DNA from: Clavelina lepadiformis
Taxonomy: Eukaryota; Chordata; Ascidiacea; Aplousobranchia; Clavelinidae
NCBI RefSeq assembly: GCF_947623445.1
Contig: NC_135242.1
Coordinates: forward strand, 18,972,001 to 19,036,000
Direction: 5' to 3'
Length of the DNA: 64,000 nt
The translations under genes and the position numbers were made by a program. Shown here piece by piece: positions 1-12,280 of the stretch (within the stretch, counting starts at the first letter, position 1; each line of letters begins with the position of its first letter). Under the pieces are notes generated by a model. The model did not search any database, was not told where the DNA came from, and saw only the letters and a list, made by a program, of their open reading frames with translations.

Positions 1-3000
1 TCAATGTAGGCTAGGCTAGACAGCAACTGATACACCTGTGGTGGTCAAGGCCACACGAAATAGCCATTCCGAATATATGAAAGAATTTTATTCTGGAACA
101 TTTTACTTTAATTAACTTTGCGTTTTTGTTTATCCCGGCGACTTTGTGAAGTATTCACTTTGATTAGCACTTGCTGAAGTGGGGTTCATACCAGTTATAC
201 CCTATATCATAACCATAACCATACAGAACTTTTGAGTGCTTACTGGGAAGAACAGTCAGCCTTCTTGAGGAGTCATAACATTCAGTTATTATATCATCAG
301 TTCATATTATGCGACACACATCAAATGTAAACCTCAATAGAAGCCATTGAGATGGGGAACACAAAAACAACAATTCTCTATAGTTCATATAACCTAGAAT
401 TGAATTGAACTTTCGGTAAGTATGTCTTGTAAGCCACATGACGCTGACTAAACCATTGAATCGGCAGCATACAGGCGGCTTAATGGACGAACAAAATGTG
501 AATCCATTGATGTAGGGAACATAATAGCTAACTCCCTACTTTTGTAAATAGTGCCGGAAACAATTGGAGACAGCAAAAACTGCCGTTTGAAAGAAACAGT
601 TCAACATTACGTAAAACTCAACCTTAGATTTACAAAATTATATCAAAGTGCCGTGACAAAAATATATGAGAGGAAATAGCAAGTTCTTGATAAGCTAATG
701 CATGTTAATTCGTAAACGCGTGAAAAGGTAATTAACCAGCAACTATTTTGTAAATTAAACAGCATAAAAAATATAAAACATTCATTTCAAAGCTATATAA
801 TAAATCACTTGGGGCACGTAGGCCTTCGTTCCCCTGGAAAAAAAGTATGGGACGGATACCCTCTTGCTTATGGCGCTTATGACTTAATTTCTGCGGCTCA
901 CTGCTTACCGATCCGATAGTCACATATATTACTATAACGCTTGCTTATATTCGAGCAAACAATGAAAAATGAAGGTTGCAACAAAGTCATTAGTCGAAGT
1001 AGAAAAAGATTGCCAAATTGCCGTAGGACGATCACTATATTTCCCCAAATGTTAGAATCAATTAGTACAAGTTTAAATGAACATGTTCCGGTAGTACATG
1101 TTTTATTTCTAACGTAGGCCTACAGTAGCTATGCTCCTTCTTTGGTTTTCAGGACGGTGTCTTTATTTATTACGGCAGGCAAGCAAGCAAAAGCACATAG
1201 GCTATAGAGTAATCACAGTAGGCTATAACCAGCTAGTATCCGCAGCATGTATAATGTCAACAGTAGAGAGTTAAAATCGGAAAAGACTTTGGCACTTTTT
1301 CACAGTTAAGTTACAAAGTTGAGTTTAAATGTTTGAGGTGAATACCCGCTTGCAAAATAAATATGTGTTAGGTTCAGGTTAGTAGACTATATTAGCTATA
1401 ATTGTCAGGTTAGATCAAACACTGAACCGTAAAATTGCTTCGATGACACGATACTTTCGAAAGAAACGGAAGTCTTCAAAAACTGAACAAGGTATTAGGT
1501 AAGCTGTACATTGTACTGGTGACATTAGAAATCTGCAATGAGGTAAACGGTGCGGTAACCTATATAATACAGCTAACGCAAATGGCCACGCAATAACACT
1601 CAAACAAGCAAAAACACGCTATGTTTACATAAATACGGCAGATCCGGATATTCCCTGCGTACTATAAACAAACACTTCTATATGTTGGTTTACAAACTAA
1701 TAGCTTAACCAAAAATGCTTGCGCAATATGATGCTTGTAATAGATATAAATAATTCAATACGGAAACTTCGCAAATGAGTGTGAGCGCAAGTGAAGCGTA
1801 TTTCGAAGCTAATGCAACGTTCGTATTGCAGCACAAAACTTTGCAACATTCAAAACCATTGCTAGCAAGGCAGTATAACAGCTGTGAGAGAGTTTCTTAT
1901 GGCTTCCTGGGAAACCGATTACCTACGCATCCGTTGTTTTTATGACAGATCAGCAAGGACGTTCTATATACTAATTCATTATGTAAATGCATATTGTAAT
2001 GCTGGGATGTTTCCTTCCAAGTCCCATAACCGACTTGCTGCAAAATGCAAACGCTGCAAATCGTTTCTGGGCGTTTTGCAGGCGTTTGAAAGAATACTGT
2101 ACAAGACAAGCTACAACAGCACCCTTTTTAATACCAAAATCTAATTTTAAAATGTAGCTATGTGCGAAAATGCACCTAATATAATTAAGCGACAAAGATG
2201 TGGCAAAGAAAAGTAATTAACGTAAGAAATTATCAAAAATAACCAACATAACTAACGTATAAAGAAATGCATAAGTTATCTAATGTACTTGTAATCGTAA
2301 ATGCCGCAATTGTAACCGATTAAAGTACCGCAGTCTGTGATAAAATTGCTATAGTTGACAAGAGCTCGTATTATTCCAACGTCACTGAATTCGAGACCAA
2401 GTACAGTACATTTATTTATTGGAACATTTTGTTATTTGCGGTGTTACCTTTTGTATCGTTATAGGTTAAAAGTCGTGGTCTCTTAAAATTTCTTTGAGGT
2501 AACGGATGAAAAACCTTTAAAAACTGAATGTGATTATTTTACCAAGCAGGACCCGCAGCCCTTTGTTATAGATAAGCGTCTAAGCTAAAATAGTTAATTT
2601 TAGCTATTTAGGTTGCAACTGAAGTTAAATTTTCATTAGAAGGTAGATTTGATTAGGTTTAAGTTTCTATATGTAATATTTATAACATTTAAGTTAGGTT
2701 AACAAGAAACTACCAAAAATCGTTTTGAACAAATGACCCTTTCTTGTGAAATAGCGACTCCTTTTATTTTTTGCCTCCTTTTTCGTGCTTGCTGTACTTA
2801 ATTACTTAGGTGAGGTCATCGCATTCACAAATCAAATGCTGCAAAGTACTAGTTTGAGCTTTCTTGACTTTTATACAAATATATTTGCTTTTTTGGGAAG
2901 TGAAATTTGGCCTAATAGCGCGATGCCTTCGACAATAAGAAACAGTTGTTTAAGTCGACTTCATTTCTACCTGAAGTTCACACCAGACTTACCAAAGTAG

Positions 3001-3365
3001 GTGTTTTCCAGTGACGTGTTTTAAGAGTCGCAAAGCGTACACCAATTTCACACGAAGTATTTACAATAATACAATACAATACAGCAATTATTTAAACTAA
3101 TCCAGGACATAAATCTACGTCAACACCTAAAATACGACATTGTTACAATGTTAAACGCGTAGCAGTAATCTCTTATTAACGAAATATGTGAAAAAGCAGA
3201 CAACAAGAAAAGAACGCCTCATTATTTTTGTAACGCAAATAAATGTGCTTCTTTTTGTTTCATCACTTTAGCGGTTTGAGTACGCCATACAGCTACCCTA
3301 TAATCTATAATGACTATATTGAATTATTCAATAAATTATGTGTAAGAAGCACAACTGAGCTTAAA
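1..3365. other. Gene-free AT-rich stretch
   Basis: No exon-like segment with splice sites or a recognisable protein family was found on either strand. The open frames are short, many lack ATG, and they look like chance in AT-rich DNA. No clear repeat boundary was seen here. Confidence 0.5.
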
Positions 3366-3368
3366 CTG

Positions 3369-3915
3369 AGGAGAAAGTGCAAAACAGGTTGACCTTAGGA
3401 ATAGTAGCCTGTAAATATACCAGACACAGACTGTTTCAAAACTATATCCTGTTTCTTATTTTACTTCAATAAATTTGAATAACACGGTTCAGACAACATC
3501 AACAACATATATGTTTCAGTATGTGGAAATTTTGCCCCTAATTATGACGGAGGTGGCAGCAATTACAACGTCACGATGTGAAATACATCACGTCACACGT
3601 AGATGATTACTTGCAGTTGATATTTATTTTTAGCGTAAAAATGTTGCTTTAAAAACCGAATACATATATTTTACTGTATTCGTCAAAAGTAGGCTTAACA
3701 AGCTATAACTTTTAGCATCTACCAATATCAGCATATTCCCACCAAATGCAAGTTAGGTGAGACTTAATCAACGCAAGATGTTCCTATAATGCACTTAAGA
3801 CCACTTTAACTATATCTCTCAGAACCTTCAGAACCACTCAGAACCTTCCCGGGTCAAATGTGGCCAGCGGGCCACGGGTTGGACACCCCTGGTTTAAGGT
3901 CAACTTGTTTTTGCA
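3369..3915. repeat. Dispersed repeat with inverted ends, hAT-like end nested inside
   Basis: The left end reads GTGCAAAACAGGTTGACCTT and the right end (about 3893-3915) carries its inverse, TAAGGTCAACTTG followed by TTTTTGCACTAG. The interior matches the repeat at 30190-30700 in PLOD gene A: both have the end motif, a block around AATTATGACGGAGGTGG or its variant, and a block with AATGCAAGATGTTCC-like sequence. Next to the right end, about 3845-3893, sits GCGGGCCACGGGTTGGACAC followed by CCCTG, which is the typical terminus of a hAT-type element, without a visible partner. Confidence 0.5.
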
Positions 3916-4713
3916 CTAGTCAATTATTTTAAACAGTGTTCCGGCTACATATTGTTTGTCGCTATCAACGCGAAGGATCGCGAAAGGTTTTTAAAAAATT
4001 TCAAAAGGACAGCAAAACCAGCAGGACCAGCAAAAAAGTTTAAATTGCCCTGGTCTAAACTATAGGCTAGTATTGTATCTGAATTGGTTACAATAATTGC
4101 ATTCACTATTACATGAGATAAATTCCTTAATACATTAGTTCGATTGCCGATTGGTTGTTTTTGTCATTTTGTTAATTACTGTATCTATACATCATATAGG
4201 CCTAGTTCAATCATTATTATTTTTGAATTAGATTAGTTACATATTCATGTACTATTTAATAGCTACATTTTAATATATATCAGCTACATTTTGGTATTTA
4301 GTAAGTAGGGTACATTAGTTACATTTGCTACATTTTGGTATGTTATAGTATAGTAAGTTTCTAGTTGCATTGTGGCATTAAGAATGATATTCCCTAAAAC
4401 ATGAAAACTCAATCACAAAAACCAGTAAATTTCTTATAACTTTAAAATAAACATAGCTTCGTAGACAGCATGTTTACTAACAAAGGTAGGCTACTTTTAA
4501 TGCGTTAGGCTCAGAGAGAAAAAAGAAAGTCACTGCAGCAATGAAAAATACGCTGTTGATTAAAAATGTCTGGTTTTCAACGCTGGAAGGATAAACGGTA
4601 ACTGTTCAATGCGAACTAGCATGCTTGTAAGTTATTAAGCGCATAAAATAGTTATAGCTTATAAGTTATAAAATTACTTGCTTTTCAGATAAAGCCTAAA
4701 GTCAAAGGTATGA
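3916..4713. other. Gene-free AT-rich stretch
   Basis: No coding exon or bounded element was recognised. Simple TACATTT/AGTTACAT-like repetition occurs around 4230-4370. Confidence 0.4.
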
Positions 4714-4717
4714 TTAA

Positions 4718-5521
4718 CACTACAATGCCCAAGGTAGACATTTTGACTAATTGACTATGCTTAAGTTCGCATAACTTTTTGCTATTGCTTGGAGGTACGT
4801 GTCTGACCGTGACTTTTAATCAATCTGTGAACTTAATCGGATTAGGAAGTTACATTTGGAAGCTCTTTTGTTTTGGGGTCATATGGCCCATATCGTTGTC
4901 AATGCCCAAGGTAGTCATTTTGACTACATGTTGGATTTTCATGGTAACCTGATAGCCATTGTTACAATTTTTTTATTTGTTTATGCAATTTTTTTCTTTG
5001 TCTTTCAAAGTGTGGGCTATCGCATTTGCTTTTATTCTATACTTTTCTAAGCCATAGTAAAGAGTTAACAGAGTCACACCATTTCAAAAACAAAGACAGT
5101 GATGGCGAAGAGAAAACGTTATACAAAAGGGGAAGTCCTTTCACTTCTACATAGTATGTGGAACTTGGACTGCACTAGTACAACGCGTCTGCAAAAACTT
5201 CAATGCGATATAGTCAAGTTGAGATTTATTTTTACAATTTCTAGTCGTGCGTCTAGTCGTGTGAATTTCAGCGTGCAAGGGAAAAAATATGTAGTTTGTG
5301 CAAAAATCTCATTTCACAGTGCAAGAAGTAGATCAAGCATGCAAAAGATTATCTAATATAAACGTGTTGACAGGTAATCTTCTTTTCATACGAGTAAAAT
5401 ACAAGTTACATACAAGCGAGTAACACATTAAATATGTGTTTTATTTCGCAAATTAACCAAAGTAATCAGAATAACTACCGTTGGGCATTTTTGGTAGTTA
5501 AAAGTCACAAGCATTCAAGTG
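4718..5521 (+). mobile_element. piggyBac-type deletion derivative with TTAA flanks
   Basis: The 804-bp segment is flanked by TTAA at 4714-4717 and 5522-5525, the piggyBac target duplication. Its ends are short imperfect inverted repeats, CACTACAATGC on the left and CACTTGAATGC on the reverse of the right. A subterminal motif, CAATGCCCAAGGTAG plus CATTTTGACTA, occurs at about 4721 and again at about 4902. A short frame from 5102 begins MAKRKRYTKG, and about 5275-5340 another frame shows CSLCKN, like the cysteine-rich tail of piggyBac transposases. I infer an internal deletion that fused the start and tail of a transposase gene; the catalytic part is absent. TTAA flanks and inverted ends are direct; the protein link is weak. 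Confidence 0.6.
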
Positions 5522-5525
5522 TTAA

Positions 5526-5890
5526 AAGGGTAATCGTTGGTATTGTTTTCTGATGTTTAGAATTGCAGACAAACGGATTTTAAGGAATTCAAAAAGGAAG
5601 TAAGCCTATTCCATATTCATAGAACGAAACGTGTTTAAAGATGTAACGTTCCTGTTTGCACCTTAAAACGACCCTGGTTTTAATTTGTAACAACGTAAAA
5701 ACGACTTGAATGTAGTGGTGGATGCTTCATTCGCTTCAGCCATGATCATAAACAACCACTTTACCGCTTTAACTAGCATGGCTTCGATGAACGCCTTAAA
5801 TTATTTATTTATCCCCAAGGACGAAGCAATAGACAGGCAGTCATGGGCTACCACCACACGTTTAATGTCAGCATGCATCGCAGCGTATTA
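5526..5890. other. Gap before SLC16 array
   Basis: No gene seen. From about 5840 the sequence begins to resemble the corresponding region upstream of copies 2 and 3 (shared CACGTTTA and CAGCGTAT stretches), so the left edge of the duplicated unit lies near here. Confidence 0.4.
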
Positions 5891-6336
5891 TGGTATGTCG
5901 TAAGCTTACCTGCGTTAGTGAGCAAACCGATGAGAGAGGTTATTTGTACCGGATGTGATTTATTTATGTGTTTTGTCTCAACGAAAACATTTGATTTGTT
6001 ACGTGACAGATATAATACAAAAGGTATCCACAAGCACAATACTTGCAACAACAACAACAGCGTTCCGCCAACGTTTGACAGGTATTTCAGATAACTTAAC
6101 CAGAAACATGCCCCGAGGATAAAATTAAACTCTGCCGTCATATGAAGTTTGAGGCAGTGAACCGTGCATAACTTTAGCTACGTTTATAAGGTAGCCTAAT
6201 ACAAAACGAAGATTATTGCAAAAATACAGTAGTTGTGTTAAGAAACACATAAGCCGTAGTGAAAAAACACAGCAATGTATTATGAGCATGGTTGTTGATA
6301 TACTACATGTACACTTTCAGCTGTTTAGAAATTGTT
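5891..6336 (+). promoter_or_regulatory. Upstream block shared by all three SLC16 copies
   Basis: This block recurs at about 11846-12280 and 18470-18913, directly before each SLC16 start. It contains the conserved stretch GAGCAAACCGATGAGAGAGG and, close to the ATG, CACTTTCAG or CACCTTCAG, a possible splice or trans-splice acceptor. Open frames run through it on both strands, but differences between copies 2 and 3 change amino acids at many sites and the frames lack ATG starts, so I treat it as 5' flanking or untranslated sequence. Promoter function is inference from position and conservation only. Confidence 0.4.
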
Positions 6337-9077
6337 ATGGTTAAGTTCCAGTTAGATGGAGGTTGGGGCTGGATGGTCCTAATCGGATCTTTTTTCACTC
6401 AAGCCTTTATGGCTGCCCTTTACTTTAGCTACGGAGTTGTCACTGAATCATGGATTCGAGAGTTCAACTCTTCAACAGCAACGACTGCCTTGGTAGGCTC
6501 AACCGCGTCCGGATTTACCTCTATGACAGGTAGGAACAGAACTGAGTACAGTGGTGATAGCATGTAAAATACTTTGTAACATTCAACATCATACTACTGT
6601 AATTAGCCCCGATTGGAAGCTTCTTGGTAAACAGATGGGGCTGTCGAACATCAAATATGTTGGGAGCGGCACTGGTCACTTTGGGACTTTTCCTGTGCTC
6701 TCAAGCAAAATCGCTTCCGGAGATTTTTGTGTATTACGGAATATTTGGAGGTAAGAAAGACTTCCAAAATCGATTGCTGAGCTTGTAGAAGAAGCAAATA
6801 CAGTAGCCTACCTTCTTTTCTTCTATAGGGCTACTCTGTAGACTACCTATACTTTGTGAAGTATGATTGTCGCTCAGAAATTTTAGATGAAATACCATGT
6901 TGTATTTCAATAAGGCAGCATGCATATAGTGGATGACAACTTAGAATTTCAAATGTGCTTTCATTGTTGAAAAAATTGACGGCAACCGAAATTTTTAGAC
7001 ACAAAGCGCTCGCAAAATTCGTTACTTTGTCTAAAACAAAAATCGTAATTAATATCAAAGATAACCTCTTGCAGAAAACAACAATTGAATGAGTCGAGGT
7101 AAAGTATGTAAAGGATCTTTTCGACACGAATAGTGACGGCCTTGTTTATGTTATGTGTGACAGGAACAGGCTTTGGTTTGTGTTACGTTCCGGCTGTCAT
7201 CAGTTTAACCCAGTATTTCCAAAATAAACGAAGCTTGGCTATTGGAATTGCCAGCAGTGGTGTTGGTGTTGGTTCTTTTGTTTTTCCCATATTCATCGAA
7301 GCATTGCAGGTACGCTGGTATATGAAGACGGGCAAGCCTATTATCTACGCAAATTTATACCACACATGTTTACCATGCAGGATAAGAAAATATAGAAATG
7401 TCTCCACGAAAAAGTCTGATAACTTAGTTTCAATCTCGAAGCAGAACTATTCATGTAGAAATTTTGTTCAATCCCTTCTTTGTGGTTTCCTCAAAATACT
7501 CTGAACCTGATATTTTGACGCAGGTTCGTTACACATGGCGGGGTGCAATGCTCATATTATCTGGAGTTATTGCGCATGAATTCGTCTCTGCAATGGTAAT
7601 TTTCCCTGTCGAACGCAAGAAGGGAAAAGGTACACAAGGCAGGAAAGGCTTTTCAGCACTTCGTAAATTAACACGTCATCCCTGGCTTAATCGGACGTTG
7701 TCAATGACCAACTCGGATCAAGCTAATATTGATAAACGTCACGAAACGGAAATTGTTGATGACAAACCGCTACCGATAGTCAATGAGGAGGTTTGATGCA
7801 AGTTAATTATTATAGGTTATTAACTAATTGTAATTTATTTATTTATTAACTATTATCTAGTTTATTTTATCGCTTACTGTTTTCCTTTTCTATGTAAACT
7901 TTATCAAAGAAACTGGCTTTATTGTACTTTAGTTCTATTTATACTATATACTGCTACTAGAAAATCAAAATTAAGTTCAGCTGTTACATCTATTACCTTT
8001 TTAACAGAAATCCTATGAAAATGATCATATTTTGACGTCAAACCACGAAGAGGTCGCAGATGACGGATTAACTGTTATGCTTTCAACTTTAAGTCTTGAC
8101 CGGAAGCATAACAAAGACAGCTTCAGTCAGCAATCTCGTCTTCTGTTCTGCAATCCTTTGTTTTATCTCATAGTCATCGGTAATTTTACAATGTTTGTGG
8201 GGATGATGATTGTCTACGGACTTACACCTATTCGAGCAACCAGTGAATTTGGCCACACTAGTGAGCAAGGTAATAAGTATTACAATACAATTGTTTGCAT
8301 ATTAGTTGATAGTTATCACAAAGGAAAATTGACTATTGTGTGAAATTGCAAGAATTTTGCCACGTATTCATAAATAATTTCTAAAATTTGATGTAACAGG
8401 AAACGTTTCAACACAACGACTAAAGTTTTACCTTTTTATGCAAATTCCACGTTTTTCAAAATTCTATAACTAAGGTGCACTACTGGTGTCTATTATTGGA
8501 CTATCTAATACTGTCGGTCGTTTTGGATGGGGAGCTTTGACAAATGTTTTTCCGAGAATGGATCCGGTAGCATTGTTCATCACTTTGAGAACATTTGCTG
8601 CGGTTTTAACTTGTCTAAGCCCACTCGCAACCTCATTTTCGATGCAGATTGCTTACTGCACTTTGGTTGGATTGGCTTTCGGCTGTTGGTCGCTATATCC
8701 TATTGTTTTGTTACAAATGTTTGGTAAGTAGAAAGACTGGCACTGATATGGTCGCAAACGTCTTAATAGACTATTATATATGTGACGTAACATATAGCAT
8801 TTTACTTTCTCTTTTTACAGGCGACATGTCGCTGAACATCGCGTTTGGTTATCTGGAAGTTTTAAATGGGGTCGGGTCGCTTGTCGGTCCAACTCTAGGT
8901 GGTTTGCTGTATGATATCACAAAGTCTTATAACATATCCTTTATCTTTGGTGGAGCAACCTTGGCCGTTGGAAATATCGTTTTAACAGTTGGACACTGCG
9001 CATGCGCGTCAAAATACGTGAATAGACAAAAGGATGTAAAGTCATATGAAAGCAGTCAAAAAGAGGACAAGTCTTGA
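6337..9077 (+). CDS. SLC16 monocarboxylate-transporter-like protein, copy 1
   Basis: Predicted 12-helix plasma-membrane carrier of the SLC16/MCT family, which moves monocarboxylates or related small solutes, often with protons; the substrate cannot be told here. Coding exons: 6337-6529, 6607-6750, 7164-7309, 7524-7790, 8008-8269, 8475-8723, 8821-9077; the total is 505 aa, normal for the family. The family signature DGGWGW is at residues 7-12 in helix 1. Exon 3 carries the second conserved motif (YF, KR, then LAIGIASSGVGVG). Exons 4-5 encode the long cytosolic loop between helices 6 and 7, rich in Lys, Arg and Ser. Exons 5-7 give helices 7-12. All introns are GT-AG and phase-consistent; the exon 4 donor GTTTGA is weak but shared by all three copies. 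An in-frame ATG at 6307 could add 10 residues. First of a tandem trio. Confidence 0.9.
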
Positions 9078-9941
9078 AAATTATTGTTTCTGGTCAACTA
9101 AGCAATAAGTCATGCTCTACTGCTCAGACTTTTCCTGAGTAACCGCGGTTATGGTAGCAAATACGATAAAAACTGGTGGATTGAAAAGGCCAAGTGTCTT
9201 CAGCTGAAATTTTCTGTATCACATTGTATAACTTAGTGTTCGGTTCATTTCAATAACCGTGGAGCCTGTCTCTCTACTCGGTAAACTTTTTTATGTTTTA
9301 AGTATCAATGAGGACATTTTGCTGATTATTTCTCTGCTTAGGCTTTGAGTTATGTTGATGTTGTGAAGCAGTGCAAGGGACTTAAAGCTGCAACTGTTGC
9401 AACGCCAAGTATTGGAGTACCGGCGTCAATGTGGCCCTTTTGGTGCACTTCAAATGGAATACGGAGTAGAAGTATAGAGCTCTGCTAGACTTTGCGATTT
9501 CATTCCTGACGTCGACTCCTACCCTACCGAATTTTCACTATTTATGAAGAAATCCTGAGTCTACCTATAGCCGTCTGCGTACTATCGTCGGTCTATTCCG
9601 CTCAACCCTCCACAAATAGCGATTGGCAAACTCTGTGGCCTGCGAGTTTGGCAAGGAGTAGCAATAAATCACAAGCCACGTCATATCTAACTGTTCCATC
9701 CAACCAGCTCGCGGAGCACACCATCTGCGCGTTCAGGATGCCAGCACGATCCAATAGCTGTTCGACTTCTGCCCCAACATTTAGCCTGGATGACCGAAAA
9801 ACGTTAGCTGAAACAATGAGAACGACAAGACAATGTATAACAGAGTTTCGTTTACAACAACTATGCACCTATGTTTTATGAATTATGCGTACCAGATGCA
9901 TTTATGCATCATAAGTTTATTTTGAGAGTAATGGTCTATAC

Positions 9942-10353
9942 CAGGGGTGGGCAAATTTGTTCAATGAAAGAGTCACTTGCGGAAAAATATAAACACCAGC
10001 GAGCTGCAAAATCAGTAATGATTGTCAATTTGGTTATTATACTATTAGTAGCCATTTTGGGATATTACTTTTTAACTAAAAGACCCATAAAAACATGTTG
10101 GTGAGGTGCATTTTGACAACCCTTGCCATAGAGTATAGAATCTGTACCTGAAAACAATGTCGGAATCGATGTCTAGTGTTACGTCATAAACGAAATCCTG
10201 GCCTAAAGAAAGAAAAACTACACAGAAACTTTCATAAACGGTACCCTTGGTAGCCTTTACATTTTTTGGAATTTTACGATTCGACTAGAAGAGCCACAAA
10301 AAACATGCCGGAGAGCCGCATGCGGCTCGCGAGTCGCAGTTTGCCCACGTCTG
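9942..10353. mobile_element. hAT-type MITE, 412 bp
   Basis: The ends are CAGGGGTGGGCAAA on the left and the inverse of CAGACGTGGGCAAA on the right, flanked by the 8-bp duplication GTCTATAC at 9934-9941 and 10354-10361. Copy 2 has the uninterrupted site at about 15917. It is the same family as the element at 54406-54741: both share the stretch around GGTAGCCTTTACA and ACGATTCGACTAGAAGAGCC near the right end. It encodes no transposase. Confidence 0.85.
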
Positions 10354-11394
10354 GTCTATACTCTATGCAAATAGTGTTTTAGGTGCATTTTACGTGTTGC
10401 TGGTATATATTTCACGTATTCTACGTTTTAATTTTAGTTGGTTATCAACTGCGCATAATATAAAATTACTTTCCTTGTATTTCAAACAAAGTTTGAAATA
10501 CCTCATAAGAAGCACATATACTTGCTGAATTACTCAAATAAGCTACCATTTTCACACGCGAAGCTTGACAACAAATAAGCTCTAACGCATTGTAGACTAC
10601 GTCGCACGCTATGCTAACTCTGTAGCATACTATAGTTGACGACATTTCGTACAAGTTTAGTGTGTAAAATTCAGACCGTTGTGAAATATAAATATTTTCT
10701 TAATATTTGTTGTTGTGGAAAGAAGGTCATATGCTACTATCAAGTGACGAAAATAATCAGCAACCAATTTAGCTTTTTTCTGTAAAGTTTCCTATGTGCG
10801 GGACCTAAAAGATTATTTCCTTTGTTCAAACCTTTTGCAAAACTCTAATTTACAAACGATGCGATACTTGTCTGGCATGGTGCCACTAAACGTAGCGCTG
10901 AAATGAGGCAAAAATTAAGATTTCTCTGAGTTAGTAAAACATCTTACGTAGGGCTTAAAAAATTGTTTAGATCAATCAGACTTTACACTCTTGACTTTAA
11001 ACCTATCTAACAAAAGCTAGAGCTATGTGAATTATGTCATATTCCATTATGAGTTAGTCTCAGGCATTTTAAGTTTACGTGAAAAATTTCATCGAGTCCT
11101 GTAACCGCATGACGCCGTTTTCGAGCAATTGCCGCCTTTTTGGTAATTTTGCTACATAAAAAAAAATAATGTAAAAAATTGGCTCTGTTTTCAAACACAA
11201 AAGCTTCCATAAATGGATTGATATGCCGCAGAGATAATAACTGCACAATGTACATTACAGATTTATAGTAAAGCGTTAAAACAGGCATTTCGACCACGGG
11301 CTATTGCACACCTAATAGTTGCCAGTATCAACGACATGATGTAATTTTTGCGCTCACATTCCTGTGTTGGAATTTTTTAAAGGAGGCTATAATA

Positions 11395-11675
11395 CAGGGG
11401 TGGCCAACCAGTCAGAGACTAAGAGCCTCACTTCTTACTGTGTTAACCGCAAAGAGCCACATCATACACATTGGCACACATGAATATCACCCCGTCTCTT
11501 CCTCACTCACATACATACCTTTGTTCAACTACGTTTATTGTAAATGTTACAAACCAACATGAAAATGACAGAAATTTACAAGTCATATATACTGTACAAG
11601 CTAAAAAACACAAATACAATATGAACGAAAGAGCCGCATAATACCGGGCAAAGAGCCGCGGGTTGGCCAAGCCTG
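11395..11675. mobile_element. hAT-type MITE, 281 bp
   Basis: The termini CAGGGGTGGCCAACC and the inverse CAGGCTTGGCCAACC differ at two positions. An 8-bp duplication CTATAATA lies at 11387-11394 and 11676-11683. The matching site in spacer 2 (about 18302) has a single CTATAATA and no insertion. Subterminal GAGCC(A/G)C motifs occur at both ends. Non-coding. Confidence 0.85.
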
Positions 11676-12280
11676 CTATAATAACTTATTTTACCAAGTC
11701 TTGTTACGTACAGGCCTGTAAAAGTGATCTTATATCATGTTAGCTAAGCAACAACATATATCAAAAAGGTGGACATTTACGGTTGTATTCTATTAGGAAA
11801 GTGGTCAAACGCACGTTTAGGAAATATTACAGCGTATCGCAGTCTCGTAAGCTTACCTGCGTCAGTGAGCAAACCGATGAGAGAGGTTATTTGTACCGGA
11901 TGTAATTTGTTTATGTTTTTTCTCTCAACAAAAACATTTGATGTCTTACGTGACAGATATAATACAAAAGGTATCCACGAAACCATATTTTGCGATAGTA
12001 ACAACGTTCCGGTAACGTTTGACAGGTATTTCAGATAACGTAACCAGATAAATGCCCTGAGAATAAAATTAGACTCAGCCGTCATATGAAGTTTGAGGCA
12101 GTGAACCATGCAAAGCTTTAGCTACGTTTATAAGGTAGCCTAATACAAAACGAACATTATTGCAAAAATACAGTGGTTGTGTCAAGAAACACTTAAGCCG
12201 TGGTGAAACAACGCAGCGATGTATTATGAGCAAGGTTGTCGTTATACTACATGTACACTTTCAGCTGTTTAGAAATTGTT

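Larger units (their letters stand above)
9078..11768. repeat. Spacer 1 of the SLC16 array (duplicated unit)
   Basis: This inter-gene spacer is homologous to spacer 2 (15062-18394) along nearly its whole length and almost identical up to about 9930. It holds two hAT-type MITEs missing from spacer 2. Without insertions both spacers are about 1.98-1.99 kb. A GC-richer part (9600-9880) has overlapping open frames on both strands, identical in the two spacers and unrecognised. The palindrome AACCGCGGTT follows each SLC16 gene at about 70-80 bp. Confidence 0.75.

Noticed and set aside
5848..6141. 97-codon minus frame, with homologues at 11777-12109 and 18403-18612
   Set aside because: Frames are shadows of the conserved upstream block; the one GCAGGTAAG-like donor on the minus strand has no partner exons.
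11769..12038. 89-codon plus frame upstream of SLC16 copy 2, repeated in the other copies with the same stop
   Set aside because: It starts at GTG, and copy 2 to copy 3 changes are mostly amino-acid-changing, as expected of non-coding DNA. The minus frame of the same block has no support either.
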